From Gemmatimonadaceae bacterium (GTDB taxonomy: Bacteria > Gemmatimonadota > Gemmatimonadetes > Gemmatimonadales > Gemmatimonadaceae): a stretch of DNA of 36,911 nt. The stretch is taken from NCBI GenBank assembly GCA_025362035.1, contig JANYIN010000044.1, forward strand, positions 1 through 36,911, given 5' to 3'. Shown piece after piece: positions 25,578-34,339 of the stretch. The position numbers and the translations under genes are program-made. How positions within the stretch are numbered: the first letter of the stretch is position 1; each line of letters begins with the position of its first letter. Under the pieces are notes generated by a model. That model was not told the DNA's origin, made no database searches, and worked only from the letters and a program-made list of their open reading frames with translations.

Positions 25578-28500
25578 ATGAACGACTCGTACTCGGTGCT
25601 CCTTGCCGCACTGCTCGCGGCGGCGTTGCCGAGCGCGGGCGCGCAACGCGCACCGGTAGCACACGACAGCACGAGCGTGCTGGCGAAGTCCCAATTTCCA
25701 AGCCTCCGCTGGCGCAACATCGGACCCTTTCGTGGCGGGCGCTCGGTAGCCGTCACCGGATCCTACACGGATCCTCGGGTCTTCTACTTTGGCGCGGCGG
25801 ACGGCGGCGTCTGGAAAACGACCAATGGCGGGCAGACGTGGTCCAACGTTTCCGACTTCCGCGTGAAGGGACACGCGCCGGAAATCGCGAGCGTCGGTGC
25901 GATCGCGGTGGCGCCAAGCGACCCGAATGTGATCTGGGTAGGCACCGGAGAATCCGGGTTGCGCGAAGACCTCACGTATGGCACCGGCGTCTATCGAAGC
26001 ACGGACGGTGGCGAATCGTGGTCGCACCTTGGACTGGACGACACCCAGCAGATCGGCGCCATCCGAGTCCATCCCACCAACCCCGATGTCGCCTATGTCG
26101 CTGCCATCGGACATGCGTTCGGGCCGAACAGGACCCGCGGCGTCTACAAGACGACCGACGGCGGAAAGAACTGGACGCAGGCACTCTTCGTGGACGATAC
26201 CACAGGCGCCATCGACATCGCGCTCGACCCCGTCAACCCTCGCCTGCTCTACGCCGCCATGTGGCACCTGCGGCGGTCTCCGTGGGGTATGCACGCCGGT
26301 GGTGGAAGCAGCGGGCTCTGGAAATCCACCGATGGCGGTGACACGTGGACGGACATCTCCTCCAGCCCCGGGCTGCCGAACACGGCGCTCGGCCGCATCG
26401 GCGTTGCTGTCTCGCCGTCCAATCCCCGCCGCGTCTATGCCACCGTCGAAGCCCCCGACTCGGCGGGGGAACCACGCGGTGGAATCTTCCGCTCTGACGA
26501 TGCAGGCGGGCATTGGCAGCGCACAAGCGGGGATCAGAAGTGGCAGGTTCGCCCGTGGTACTACTCCACCATCACCGCCGACCCTCAGGACGAGAACACC
26601 GTCTACGTCAACAACCTGAGCACTTGGCGTTCGATCGACGGCGGGCACACCTGGACGCGCATGGCCATGCCGCACGGTGACAATCACCTACTGTGGATCG
26701 ACCCAAAGGATCCAAAGCGGATGATTCACGCGAACGACGGCGGTGCGACCGTGAGCTACGACCGCGGCGCCAGTTGGAGCAGCATCCAAAATCAGCCCAC
26801 GGCGCAGTTTTATCACGTCATCACCGACAGCCGATTCCCGTACCGCATCTACGGCGCTCAGCAGGACAACACGACCGTCTCCATCGCGAGCCGCTCCGAC
26901 AACGGACGGATCACGCGCGAAGATTGGTGGCCAGTGGCAGGTGGAGAGAGCGCATACATCGCGGTGGATCCCGCGAATCCCGATGTCACGTATGGCGGCG
27001 GGTACATGGGCGAGATCTGGCGGCACGACCGCAAGACCAACAACTCCCGTAACGTCGCCGTCTGGCTCGATAACTATGACGGCTACGGCGCAAAGGATGT
27101 CCCGTATCGCTTCGCATGGACGTTTCCGCTGTTTTTCTCGCCGCACGACACGAGCACGCTGTACACCGCCGCGCAGTTTCTCTTCAAGTCCACCAACGGC
27201 GGGAACTCGTGGACGAAAATCTCTCCCGATCTCTCTCGCGCGGACGTGCGGACCCTCGAGCGAACCGGCGGCCCCATTCACGGCGACATGACGGGCACCG
27301 AGTGGTATGCCATGGCATTCGCCGTGGCGGAGTCGCCCGTGACGAGGGGGCTGATCTGGTCGGGGAGCGACGATGGGCTCGTGCACGTCACCCGGGACGG
27401 CGGTGCCTCCTGGCAGAACGTCACGCCGGCGGGACTGCCGCCATTCACCAAGATGTCAGTGGTAGAGCCTAGTCACTATTCCGACGGAACCGCGTACATC
27501 GCCGCAAACCGATATCAGCAGGATGACTTCAAGCCGTATCTGTTGAAGACCGCCGACTATGGCAAAACGTGGACGCGTATCGACGACGGCATTCCGGCGG
27601 GCGCGTACGCACGGGTCATTCGCGAGGACCCCGTGCGCCGCGGACTGCTATTCGCCGGGACCGAGAGCGGGGTGTACGTGTCGTTCGACGACGGCGCGCA
27701 TTGGCAGCCGCTGCAGATGAATCTGCCGCGCGTCAGCGTGCGTGATCTCGCGATCAAGGACCAGGATCTGATCGCGGCCACGCATGGGCGGGCGTTCTGG
27801 GTACTCGATGACATCTCTCCGCTGCGGCAACTCTCCGATAGTGTGCGGTCCGCTGCCGTCCACCTCTTTTCGCCAACCACCGCGGTGCGATTCGGGAGCG
27901 GGCGCGCTCGCAGCGACGGCGAATCAGGTGAGAACCCCCTGGCGGGCGTCTACGTGGATTACTGGCTGAAGGAGCGTCCGAAGAGCGCCGTCAAGCTCGA
28001 GTTTCTGGATGCGAGGGGCGCCGTGCTGCGCACGTTCACCAGTCCCGACTCGTCCAAGCCGGCGCGCGACAGCGCTTTCGTTGCGTATACGGCGGCTGAT
28101 TCGATGCGGCGGCTCTCCGCGTACGACACCACTGGCCAATCCACGCAACGCCGGCGCGTCGAAGGCGACAGTGTGGCGTATGTGCCCGCGGATTCGGTGG
28201 TGCATGCTCGAGCGGGTTTCAATCGCTTCGTCTGGAATCTCCGCATTCCTGGCGTCACGCCCATCAAGGACATCGTGGACGATGAAGGCACCGAAGACGG
28301 CCCCATGATCGTGCCAGGAACGTACACCGTTCGACTCTCGGTCGGCGACAAGCCGTTCACGCGCCCCTTCCAAGTGGTGGATGACCCGCGTGTCGGGGCG
28401 ACGCCCGCCGAGCTTGCCGCGACTTTTGCGTTGGCGAAGAAGACAGTGGACGAGCTGAATGCCCTCGGCGAACAGGTTGGACGCATCGAGACGATGCAGA

Positions 28501-28883
28501 AGCAGATTGTCGCCCGTGCGCAGCAGGCGAAGGGACAGCCGTACGCCGCGCGCGTCGAAGGGGCCGCGACCGCCCTGCGTGGGCGACTCGAGGCCATTCG
28601 CACCGAGTTGGCCGATGTGCACTCGCACGCCGACGAGATCACGCTGCACTATCCCGTCAAGCTGTACAATCAATTGCTGAACGTAAACCGAATGGCGCTG
28701 AGCTTCGATCGCGCCCCCACCGAGCAGGCCGGCGCGGTGTTTCAGGACCTGTCGGGCAAGGTCCAGGCGCAGTTCGAGAAGTTGCGCGTGCTGGAGGCCG
28801 GCGATATTTCTGCTTTCAATCGGATGCTGGAAGAGTTGAAGATGCCGGCGGTCACCGTACAGCCGTTGAAGCCTATCGCGTGA
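25578..28883 (+). CDS. Large secreted Asp-box (VPS10/sortilin-like) beta-propeller protein
   Basis: ATG 25578 fits a leaderless start 7 nt after TATAAT; ATG 25569 and TTG 25557 are in-frame alternatives. The product is about 1101 residues with a signal peptide ending in AGAQ. The first 750 residues carry repeated Asp-box signatures: TTNGGQTW, STDGGESW, TTDGGKNW, STDGGDTW, SIDGGHTW, STNGGNSW, TRDGGASW and FDDGAHW. The C-terminal 350 residues hold a beta-sandwich-like part (RAGFNRFVWNLRIPGV) and a helical, possibly coiled-coil tail. This architecture is common in secreted proteins of Gemmatimonadota and Acidobacteriota, often labelled sialidase or sortilin. No sialidase Arg triad is recognised, so catalysis should not be assumed. 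It lies between the dipeptidase and serpin genes. Confidence 0.88.
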   Translation: MNDSYSVLLAALLAAALPSAGAQRAPVAHDSTSVLAKSQFPSLRWRNIGPFRGGRSVAVTGSYTDPRVFYFGAADGGVWKTTNGGQTWSNVSDFRVKGHAPEIASVGAIAVAPSDPNVIWVGTGESGLREDLTYGTGVYRSTDGGESWSHLGLDDTQQIGAIRVHPTNPDVAYVAAIGHAFGPNRTRGVYKTTDGGKNWTQALFVDDTTGAIDIALDPVNPRLLYAAMWHLRRSPWGMHAGGGSSGLWKSTDGGDTWTDISSSPGLPNTALGRIGVAVSPSNPRRVYATVEAPDSAGEPRGGIFRSDDAGGHWQRTSGDQKWQVRPWYYSTITADPQDENTVYVNNLSTWRSIDGGHTWTRMAMPHGDNHLLWIDPKDPKRMIHANDGGATVSYDRGASWSSIQNQPTAQFYHVITDSRFPYRIYGAQQDNTTVSIASRSDNGRITREDWWPVAGGESAYIAVDPANPDVTYGGGYMGEIWRHDRKTNNSRNVAVWLDNYDGYGAKDVPYRFAWTFPLFFSPHDTSTLYTAAQFLFKSTNGGNSWTKISPDLSRADVRTLERTGGPIHGDMTGTEWYAMAFAVAESPVTRGLIWSGSDDGLVHVTRDGGASWQNVTPAGLPPFTKMSVVEPSHYSDGTAYIAANRYQQDDFKPYLLKTADYGKTWTRIDDGIPAGAYARVIREDPVRRGLLFAGTESGVYVSFDDGAHWQPLQMNLPRVSVRDLAIKDQDLIAATHGRAFWVLDDISPLRQLSDSVRSAAVHLFSPTTAVRFGSGRARSDGESGENPLAGVYVDYWLKERPKSAVKLEFLDARGAVLRTFTSPDSSKPARDSAFVAYTAADSMRRLSAYDTTGQSTQRRRVEGDSVAYVPADSVVHARAGFNRFVWNLRIPGVTPIKDIVDDEGTEDGPMIVPGTYTVRLSVGDKPFTRPFQVVDDPRVGATPAELAATFALAKKTVDELNALGEQVGRIETMQKQIVARAQQAKGQPYAARVEGAATALRGRLEAIRTELADVHSHADEITLHYPVKLYNQLLNVNRMALSFDRAPTEQAGAVFQDLSGKVQAQFEKLRVLEAGDISAFNRMLEELKMPAVTVQPLKPIA

Positions 28884-28964
28884 CCCTCGCCGGCAGTGCG
28901 CGACGACTGTGACCAGAACCGGCTGCCGAAGGTTGGGCGCAGTACACGCATCCGGCGACGAACC

Positions 28965-30221
28965 ATGAAGATCAATAACCCAACGCTTTTGGTTGCCGCC
29001 GGCTTGCTCGCCATGAGCGTCGGCTGCGGCAGCCCAACTGCGCCCAGCGACGGGACGCAACCCGCAGCGCTTACGGTGCTGCCGCGACCGCTCAACGCCA
29101 GCGAGCTCACCGTCGTCGGCGCGGCGAACGATTTTTCATTCTCACTGTTCCGACAGCTTAGTGCCGCGCAGCCAGGTGTCAACGTCTTCACGTCGCCGCT
29201 CAGCGCGAGCATGGCGCTCGGGATGACGATGAACGGCGCCGCCAGCGCCACCTACGATCAGATGCACGCGGCGCTCGCGTTCGGCGGCGCGAGCGAGTCT
29301 GACATCGACCAGGGTTACAAGTCACTCATCGTTCTGCTGCGTGGACTCGATGCGGGCGTGGACTTTCGGATCGCCAATTCCATCTGGTATCGCGCCGACT
29401 TTCCGTTCGCGCCCAGCTTCTTGGAGGCCGGCAAGAACTGGTTCGACGCGCAGGTCACGGGCTTGGACTTCGCGAGCTCGTCAGCGGTCAGCACCATCAA
29501 CGCATGGGTGAGTGCGGCGACCTCGACGAGAATTCCGACAATCATCGACCAGATTTCCCCAGATCAGACCATGTTCCTGATCAACGCCATCTACTTCAAG
29601 GGAAGCTGGCGCGACAAGTTCGATGCCGCGTTGACGACTGATGCGCCGTTTCACGGCATCACTGGCGATCGGGCCGTGAAACTCATGCACCGCTACGGTA
29701 AGATTGCGTATCTCTCCACACCAGACTTCGATGCGGTGGATCTTCCGTACGGGAACGGCGCCTTCACCATGACGGTGTTATTGCCGAACGTGGGGAAGAA
29801 CGTGGATGCGCTCGCGTCGACCATGTGGAGCGCCGATTGGGCCACGTGGTCCGGCCGGTTCCACATCGCGACAATGGACCTGTATCTGCCGCGTTTCGTG
29901 CTCTCGTGGGACCGAACGCTCAATGGCGATCTCGAGGCACTCGGAATGCGTGACGCGTTCATTCCGGGCGCGGCGGATTTCACGAGGATGTCGCCGCGCG
30001 GCCGAGACTTGTTCATCAACGTCGTGAAGCAGAAGACATACGTGGACGTGAACGAGGAGGGCACTGAAGCCGCCGCGGTCACGAGCGTCGGCGTGGCGCT
30101 CACGGCGGCGCCTGTTCCAATCGTGGTCCGCGTGGATCGACCGTTCGTTCTTATTATTCGGGAGCGGCTTTCGAGTACGGTGCTGTTCATTGGCAAGATC
30201 AACACGTTGCCCGGGACTTGA
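28965..30221 (+). CDS. Lipoprotein serpin (serine or cysteine protease inhibitor)
   Basis: ATG 28965 starts a lipoprotein-like signal (MKINNPTLLVAAGLLAM) with candidate lipidated C21; the extension to 28896 looks non-coding. The product is 418 residues. The serpin fold is clear: NDFSFSLFRQL, NVFTSPLSASMALGM, FLINAIYFKGSW, DLPYGNGAFTM, LYLPRFVLSWD and the end RPFVLIIRER...TVLFIGKI. The reactive-loop hinge EEGTEAAAVT (from E364) keeps small residues at P12-P10, as in inhibitory serpins. Counting as in alpha-1-antitrypsin gives P1 Thr380 and P1' Ala381, though the loop is about two residues longer on the primed side. It would trap a protease at the cell surface. The target is unknown. Confidence 0.93.
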   Translation: MKINNPTLLVAAGLLAMSVGCGSPTAPSDGTQPAALTVLPRPLNASELTVVGAANDFSFSLFRQLSAAQPGVNVFTSPLSASMALGMTMNGAASATYDQMHAALAFGGASESDIDQGYKSLIVLLRGLDAGVDFRIANSIWYRADFPFAPSFLEAGKNWFDAQVTGLDFASSSAVSTINAWVSAATSTRIPTIIDQISPDQTMFLINAIYFKGSWRDKFDAALTTDAPFHGITGDRAVKLMHRYGKIAYLSTPDFDAVDLPYGNGAFTMTVLLPNVGKNVDALASTMWSADWATWSGRFHIATMDLYLPRFVLSWDRTLNGDLEALGMRDAFIPGAADFTRMSPRGRDLFINVVKQKTYVDVNEEGTEAAAVTSVGVALTAAPVPIVVRVDRPFVLIIRERLSSTVLFIGKINTLPGT

Positions 30222-30308
30222 GGCTGCAGGGCGGCAGTGGCACTCCGCGGTGCTCTGGGGTACCGCCTTCGTTCACCGGAATTATTAGTCTTCCTTACGC
30301 GCCGACCA

Positions 30309-30660
30309 ATGCGCACACGGTACATCTCTCTCCTGGCCCTTTTCGCCGCCGCACCGCTCCGCAATGGCGGCGGACGCGTCCGCCGCCGCCCGGCACGAGC
30401 GATTCGCGGTGGACGCGCAGGAGATGACGGCGCTGCTGTTCGACTTCGCCACCCGCGCAGATTATCGGGTCGCCGTGAGAAGGAAATTCGACGGTATCAA
30501 GGCTTTGTTCGGAGAGTATCAAGGCGCTCTCAAGAAGACGTACGTCGTGCCGAGGGTGCTGCGCCGTAGGGGCAGCCAGAGCCCGGTTGACTGCGCTGAG
30601 GGAAGGGGGTACTCTACCTCATGCGCTCAAGTTTTCCGGCGTCATGCCGAAACTCCATGA
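30309..30660 (+). pseudogene. Small secreted ORF broken by a +1 frameshift
   Basis: ATG 30309 encodes a good signal peptide, MRTRYISLLALFAAAPL, which then turns into Arg-rich non-coding-looking sequence. The next frame, from about 30364, reads MAADASAAARHERFAVDAQEMT and onward to 30660. Removing one C near 30358-30361 joins the two into APLAMAADASA, a natural signal-peptidase site. The join suggests a single-base insertion (mutation or sequencing error) in a small exported protein. After about 30570 the product looks random, so the 3' end may be degraded as well. The family is not recognised. It lies between the serpin and the tRNA-Asn genes. Confidence 0.4.
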
Positions 30661-30781
30661 ATAATTGGAACTCGTCGCGGAGACCTGACTAGCGCGCGCG
30701 TGCAGGAGCAGAGCGTACCGCGCCCGCCAAGGTTTGTCGGATCTGGTGGGCGTTTTGATTTTCGGCGCGTTGCGCCAACGA

Positions 30782-30854
30782 TGGGGTGTAGGTCAACTGG
30801 CAGACCGCCTGACTGTTAATCAGGAAGTTGGAGGTTCGAGTCCTCCCGCCCCAG
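30782..30854 (+). tRNA. tRNA-Asn (anticodon GTT)
   Basis: The 73-nt cloverleaf is complete. Acceptor stem TGGGGTG pairs with CGCCCCA (one G-T pair). D arm is GGTC/GACC. The anticodon stem CCTGA/TCAGG has loop CTGTTAA with anticodon GTT. The T arm is GGAGG/CCTCC with loop TTCGAGT. The discriminator is G and CCA is not encoded. A strong terminator follows 35 bp downstream. Confidence 0.95.
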
Positions 30855-30888
30855 CTCATCAAGATGGAATTAAACCGGCTTACGCAAA

Positions 30889-30917
30889 TGCCGCCTCGAC
30901 TCTCGAGGCGGCAATTT
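30889..30917 (+). terminator. Intrinsic terminator after tRNA-Asn
   Basis: TGCCGCCTCGA and TCGAGGCGGCA form a perfect 11-bp stem with a three-base loop, preceded by AAA and followed by ATTTGTCTT. This is the strongest terminator seen in the window. It ends the tRNA transcript and may also stop the minus-strand SRPBCC transcript. Confidence 0.8.
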
Positions 30918-31057
30918 GTCTTGGCGGACTCACCACGCAATCACGCGGGTGAACTCCGGTTCTGTTTGGTCGTCGCGGTGGTTCCACTGTCGGACGTCGC
31001 TCTCCGTCTGCGGATGAGCAACCAAGCCCGCCCAGTCGTCTTGCGCAACGGGAGCGC

Positions 31058-31522
31058 TCATGGCCGCACCTGCGCGGAGACCGGAAAACGGTTTTGCAAT
31101 GCCTCCGTGCGAAACTTGAAAATCCGTTCGATGTCAGGTCGCACCAGCCACCGATGCACCAGGAAATCCAGCGGGGCGGCATAGCGAACATGGTCACGGA
31201 CGAGCGTGCCGCCGTCGCGCGCCTCAAACGTGTGCTCGTGTATCCATTGCCGATACGGCCCGCGGATCTGTTCATCCGCGAACCGATGCGGCGGCTGCCA
31301 GACGGTGATGCGTGTGCGCCAGCGCACCGGCAGGCCGTGGATGCGCAGCCGATAATCAATCAGCGCGCCAACTTTCATCTCGATGGGCGGCGGCGTTACC
31401 ATGTGAAAATGCAGCAACGCTGGTGTGAGAGCTTCGAGATTCGCCGCATCGGCAAAGAACGGAAACAGCTCCGCTGGTGGTAGTGGGAGCCAGAGCTCGG
31501 CGTGGAATTCATGAACTTTCAT
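31058..31522 (-). CDS. SRPBCC-family (START-like, polyketide cyclase/ligand-binding) protein
   Basis: ATG 31522 overlaps the stop of the upstream SDR gene by 4 nt (ATGA), and the family N-terminus starts there: KVHEFHAELWLPLPPAELFPFF. The 154-residue protein follows the SRPBCC pattern: first strand, helix with FADAANLEALTP, then strands with IDYRLRIHGLPVRWRTRI and a final long helix, RWLVRPDIERIFKFRTEAL. Such proteins bind hydrophobic ligands; many co-occur with SDR-DUF2867 proteins. It is cytoplasmic with no signal peptide. The ligand cannot be named. It is the second gene of a two-gene operon that ends near the tRNA terminator. Confidence 0.82.
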   Translation of the reverse strand: MKVHEFHAELWLPLPPAELFPFFADAANLEALTPALLHFHMVTPPPIEMKVGALIDYRLRIHGLPVRWRTRITVWQPPHRFADEQIRGPYRQWIHEHTFEARDGGTLVRDHVRYAAPLDFLVHRWLVRPDIERIFKFRTEALQNRFPVSAQVRP

Positions 31523-32979
31523 GCCTTTTTCTCCGCTGACTTGGAAATACCGCGCAGCATGCCGGCAAACACCAGTTGATGCAACGGCCAAACGCCATAC
31601 CAATAGGCCAGACCCCACAAACCGACAGGATCAAACATCGCGGTCTGTCGCAACAGCGCGCCGTCAGCCTCGGGTTGCACCTCGAAGTCGAGCCACGCCC
31701 GGCCGGGGAGTATCATTTCTGCGGCCAGGCGCAGCCGCTGGCCGGGCTTGATGAATTCCACGCGCCAGCAATCCAGGTGGTCGCCAACCAGCAAGTGTTG
31801 GGGATCGCGTCGGCCCCGCCGCATTCCGACCCCGCCCATGGGCAAGTCCAACCAACCCCGTAACGTCCAAAGCCAGTTCGCGTAGTGCCAACCGGTCGCT
31901 CCACCAATACGTTCCACCACGGCGAAAACCCTGGCGGGCGTCGCGGCGACCCGAGCGGATCGCGAATCCACCAGACGGTTTCCAAATCGGGTGCCGCCCC
32001 ATTGACGGGGCGCGGCGGCGGCGGACACGGCGTCCGACCAGCGCGTCTGGGCCAAGCTGGAGTCCTCGTTTCGCAACGCACGCGCAATAGCCTCGCGAAC
32101 GCCGATCGGCTTGATGGGAAACAGACGTTGCGCGGAATTGTCGCGCACTATGGTCGGGTGGCGAAGACTATCCACCAGCTTGCGGCCCACGCGGGCATAC
32201 AGCGGTGTCACCAAGCCCAGCCACAAACTCGAGAGCCGTGGAGTCAACAACGGAACGGGAATCATCCATCGCCGCAGCCCGCGCTGCCGCGCGTATTCCC
32301 GCATGAGTTCACCGTAAGAAACGCGATCCGGGCCGCCGATCTCGATGGTCACGCTGTCATTGATTTCAAGGGACAACGCGGCGCGGAGATACGCGAGCAC
32401 ATCAGTGACCGCGATGGGTTGCGCCATCACCCGCACCCAGCGCGGCATCACCATGACCGGCAAGCGCTCCACCAAGGCCCGAATCATTTCGAAGGACAGG
32501 CTTCCCGAACCGATGATGATGGAGGCGCGCAATTCAATCACGGGTACTCCGTGCGCCCGCAATCGGTCTCCAACCTCTTGCCGGCTGCGCAGGTGTGCCG
32601 AGAGGCCCGGTTGCTCGCCCAATCCTCCGAGATAAATGATGCGCTGGACGCCGGCCGCACGCGCAGCCACGCCGAAGTTCTCCGCTGCTTGGCGGTCTAG
32701 TTCCTCAAAACTTCCCGTCGTACCCATCGAATGAACAAGATAGAAAGCCGCGTCCACGCCCGTCAGAGAAGAGCGTAGTGATTCCGCATCCAGCACATCG
32801 CCTTGCAATACCGTGACGCCCGACGGCACACGGGACAAGAGATATTCCGGCTGCCGCGCCAGACATCTCACTCTCCAGCCGTCCTGCGACAGCAGAGACA
32901 GCAATCTCCCGCCGATGTAGCCGGTCGCGCCCGTCAGTAAGATGTTGCCCTGGTCCGGCGTCGATTCACTCCTCGTCAT
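31519..32979 (-). CDS. NAD(P)-binding SDR-like protein with C-terminal DUF2867
   Basis: ATG 32979 was preferred to the in-frame GTG at 32991; neither has a Shine-Dalgarno sequence. The 486-residue protein begins with an atypical-SDR Rossmann domain: NILLTGATGYIGGRLL (nucleotide binding), VDAAFYLVHSMG, RIIYLGGLGE and ELRASIIIGSGS. The C-terminal third from about residue 340 is a DUF2867 domain (WHYANWLWTLRGWLDLPMGG; LVGDHLDCWRVEF; GLWGLAYWYGVWPLHQLVF). It probably acts as an oxidoreductase or isomerase on an isoprenoid or quinone-like substrate, which is inference. AGG, AGA, TTA and TTG codons are frequent near its start, unlike neighbouring genes, which hints at transfer. It is coupled to the SRPBCC gene. 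Confidence 0.88.
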   Translation of the reverse strand: MTRSESTPDQGNILLTGATGYIGGRLLSLLSQDGWRVRCLARQPEYLLSRVPSGVTVLQGDVLDAESLRSSLTGVDAAFYLVHSMGTTGSFEELDRQAAENFGVAARAAGVQRIIYLGGLGEQPGLSAHLRSRQEVGDRLRAHGVPVIELRASIIIGSGSLSFEMIRALVERLPVMVMPRWVRVMAQPIAVTDVLAYLRAALSLEINDSVTIEIGGPDRVSYGELMREYARQRGLRRWMIPVPLLTPRLSSLWLGLVTPLYARVGRKLVDSLRHPTIVRDNSAQRLFPIKPIGVREAIARALRNEDSSLAQTRWSDAVSAAAAPRQWGGTRFGNRLVDSRSARVAATPARVFAVVERIGGATGWHYANWLWTLRGWLDLPMGGVGMRRGRRDPQHLLVGDHLDCWRVEFIKPGQRLRLAAEMILPGRAWLDFEVQPEADGALLRQTAMFDPVGLWGLAYWYGVWPLHQLVFAGMLRGISKSAEKKA

Positions 32980-33441
32980 GACGATCAACACCGCCGCCGC
33001 CGCCGCAGGGGCAATGTCTGCTCGGCCGCGATGTTCTTTCGCGCCTCGCGGGCGAGTTGCACGGTCGTCCCGGATGGTTGACGTTCAGTCCGCTTACCGA
33101 AGTCCAGCTCACACCGCGGGGTGCCCGCTTCGATACTGGTGTTGCGGTCATTCCTGCCTCGTTTACCAGCGTGTAGGCATCGACGCGATGCACGCGGTCA
33201 GCCGTAGGGCGTTCGAGCGCAATGCTGCCAGACATTGCTGCCGCCGTGTGGAGTTGAACGTGCCGATTCTTCGCGGCGTTCCCTGCGAACGAACGAACGG
33301 CACCGGATGAACGAGCTCCGCCAACACGATGCTGCGTTAGCCGGATTCAGGACCACACGTCCATGGCCGTGAGCACGAATTGCCGACAGACCTCCGCTGT
33401 ACGTACGTCGGGCGGACCGAAACGCAATGCACTCGGCGCGG
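32980..33441. other. Gene-free stretch
   Basis: No convincing gene was seen in these 462 bp. Short open frames on both strands give Arg- and Pro-rich sequence without family motifs. The stretch has a CGC-rich run at about 32990-33007 and a GCAATG/CATTGC inverted pair near 33222-33241. It must contain the promoter of the SDR operon and the end of the DUF1801 transcript, but neither is obvious. It may be the remnant of a lost gene. Confidence 0.5.
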
Positions 33442-33876
33442 TCACTTCTTTTTCTTCGCTGCCCGTTGGGCGATCGCTGTTGCGTTGGCCGCCACCGCGG
33501 CGCGGATGAGTTGCTTGAATGCCGCTTCCTGGATCTTCTCCCCTTCGCGGAAGTCGATTGCACGTCGCGTGCTCCCTTCCAGGCTGGAATTGAAGAGCTT
33601 CTTCGGGTCCTCGACAGACGCTCCGCGAAAGAAGGTGAGCTTCACGACTTCCTTGTATGACTCCCCTGTGCAGACGCCGCCGTCATGGTACCAGACGGGA
33701 ATTCCGGGGGATCTTGGCTTCTCCCACTTCCACTCCTCCTGGATGTCCGCGTCCGCATCGTGGATGAGCTGACGGAGACGCGCGAGGGTCTCTCCTCTCC
33801 AATCGCCAAGCTCCTCGATTCGGCTCGTGATCTTCGCTGAAGCGGCCTCGCCGGTCGGACCACTCGTCGGCTTCAT
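33442..33876 (-). CDS. DUF1801-domain protein
   Basis: ATG 33876 overlaps the VOC gene stop by 4 nt (ATGA). The 144-residue product has the DUF1801/YdhG-like core: DWRGETLARLRQLIHDADADI, EEWKWEKPRSPGIPVWYHDG, EVVKLTFFRGA and STRRAIDFREGEKI. It has a helical C-terminus and a Lys-rich tail (AAKKKK). The family is small and cytoplasmic, with a fold resembling a ligand-binding platform; its biochemical role is not established. It is the last gene of the ArsR-SRPBCC-VOC-DUF1801 operon, a combination often found in soil bacteria. Confidence 0.82.
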   Translation of the reverse strand: MKPTSGPTGEAASAKITSRIEELGDWRGETLARLRQLIHDADADIQEEWKWEKPRSPGIPVWYHDGGVCTGESYKEVVKLTFFRGASVEDPKKLFNSSLEGSTRRAIDFREGEKIQEAAFKQLIRAAVAANATAIAQRAAKKKK

Positions 33877-34274
33877 GGCTTCGCTTGCGAAGTCAGCTGA
33901 ATGAGCTGAATCAGATTCCCGCACGTGTCATCCAGCACTGCAATGATCGACCCGGTGACGTCGGTGACCGGCATCGTGAACTTCACGCCCAAAGCGGCCA
34001 GACGGTCGTGTTCTGCCCGAACGTTGGTCACGAGGAACTGAGCCGCCCGCATCCCCTGCCCGTGCAAAGCCTCCTGGTAGGCCTTCCCCGCCGAATTGGT
34101 AGTGGACTCCAGCACCACCTCCACACCATCCGGATCCTCGGGTGCAGCGACAGTCAACCATCGATAGTCGCCCTGTGAGAAATCGGCCTTCTTCTGGAAG
34201 CCCAGCACCTGGGTGTAGAAACGGAGTGCCCTTTCCTGATCGTTCACATACACAGTGGTCCATTTGATCTTCAT
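33873..34274 (-). CDS. VOC-family (glyoxalase-like) protein
   Basis: ATG 34274 has GGAGGG 6 nt upstream, which settles the start over an in-frame codon at 34343. The 133-residue protein has the first module with IKWTTVYVNDQERALRFYTQ and LGFQKKADFSQGDYRWLTV. The second module has AAQFLVTNVRAEHDRLAALG, ending in VLDDTCGNLIQLIQL. The layout is that of small extradiol-dioxygenase/glyoxalase-like enzymes or antibiotic-binding proteins. Substrate is unknown. It lies 65 bp downstream of the AHSA1-type SRPBCC gene and overlaps the DUF1801 gene by 4 nt. Confidence 0.86.
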   Translation of the reverse strand: MKIKWTTVYVNDQERALRFYTQVLGFQKKADFSQGDYRWLTVAAPEDPDGVEVVLESTTNSAGKAYQEALHGQGMRAAQFLVTNVRAEHDRLAALGVKFTMPVTDVTGSIIAVLDDTCGNLIQLIQLTSQAKP

Positions 34275-34339
34275 TGCAGGCCCTCCGTTACGGTGTAGGT
34301 GTTTGAATGTCTCTTGCCGCGCATCGCGGGATGGCGACG

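Noticed and set aside
28884..28964. CGGCAG/CTGCCG pair between the propeller and serpin genes as a terminator
   Set aside because: The loop exceeds 20 bases and no T-run follows.
30782..30854. tRNA-Asn as attachment site of an integrated element
   Set aside because: No integrase gene and no second copy of the tRNA 3' end were seen in the window; kept only as a weak question.
33280..33350. Possible integron attC-like site (GCGTTAGCC with nearby CCAAC)
   Set aside because: The core does not fit GTTRRRY, no matching partner core was found at attC distance, and the flanking genes are in operons and not cassette-like single genes.
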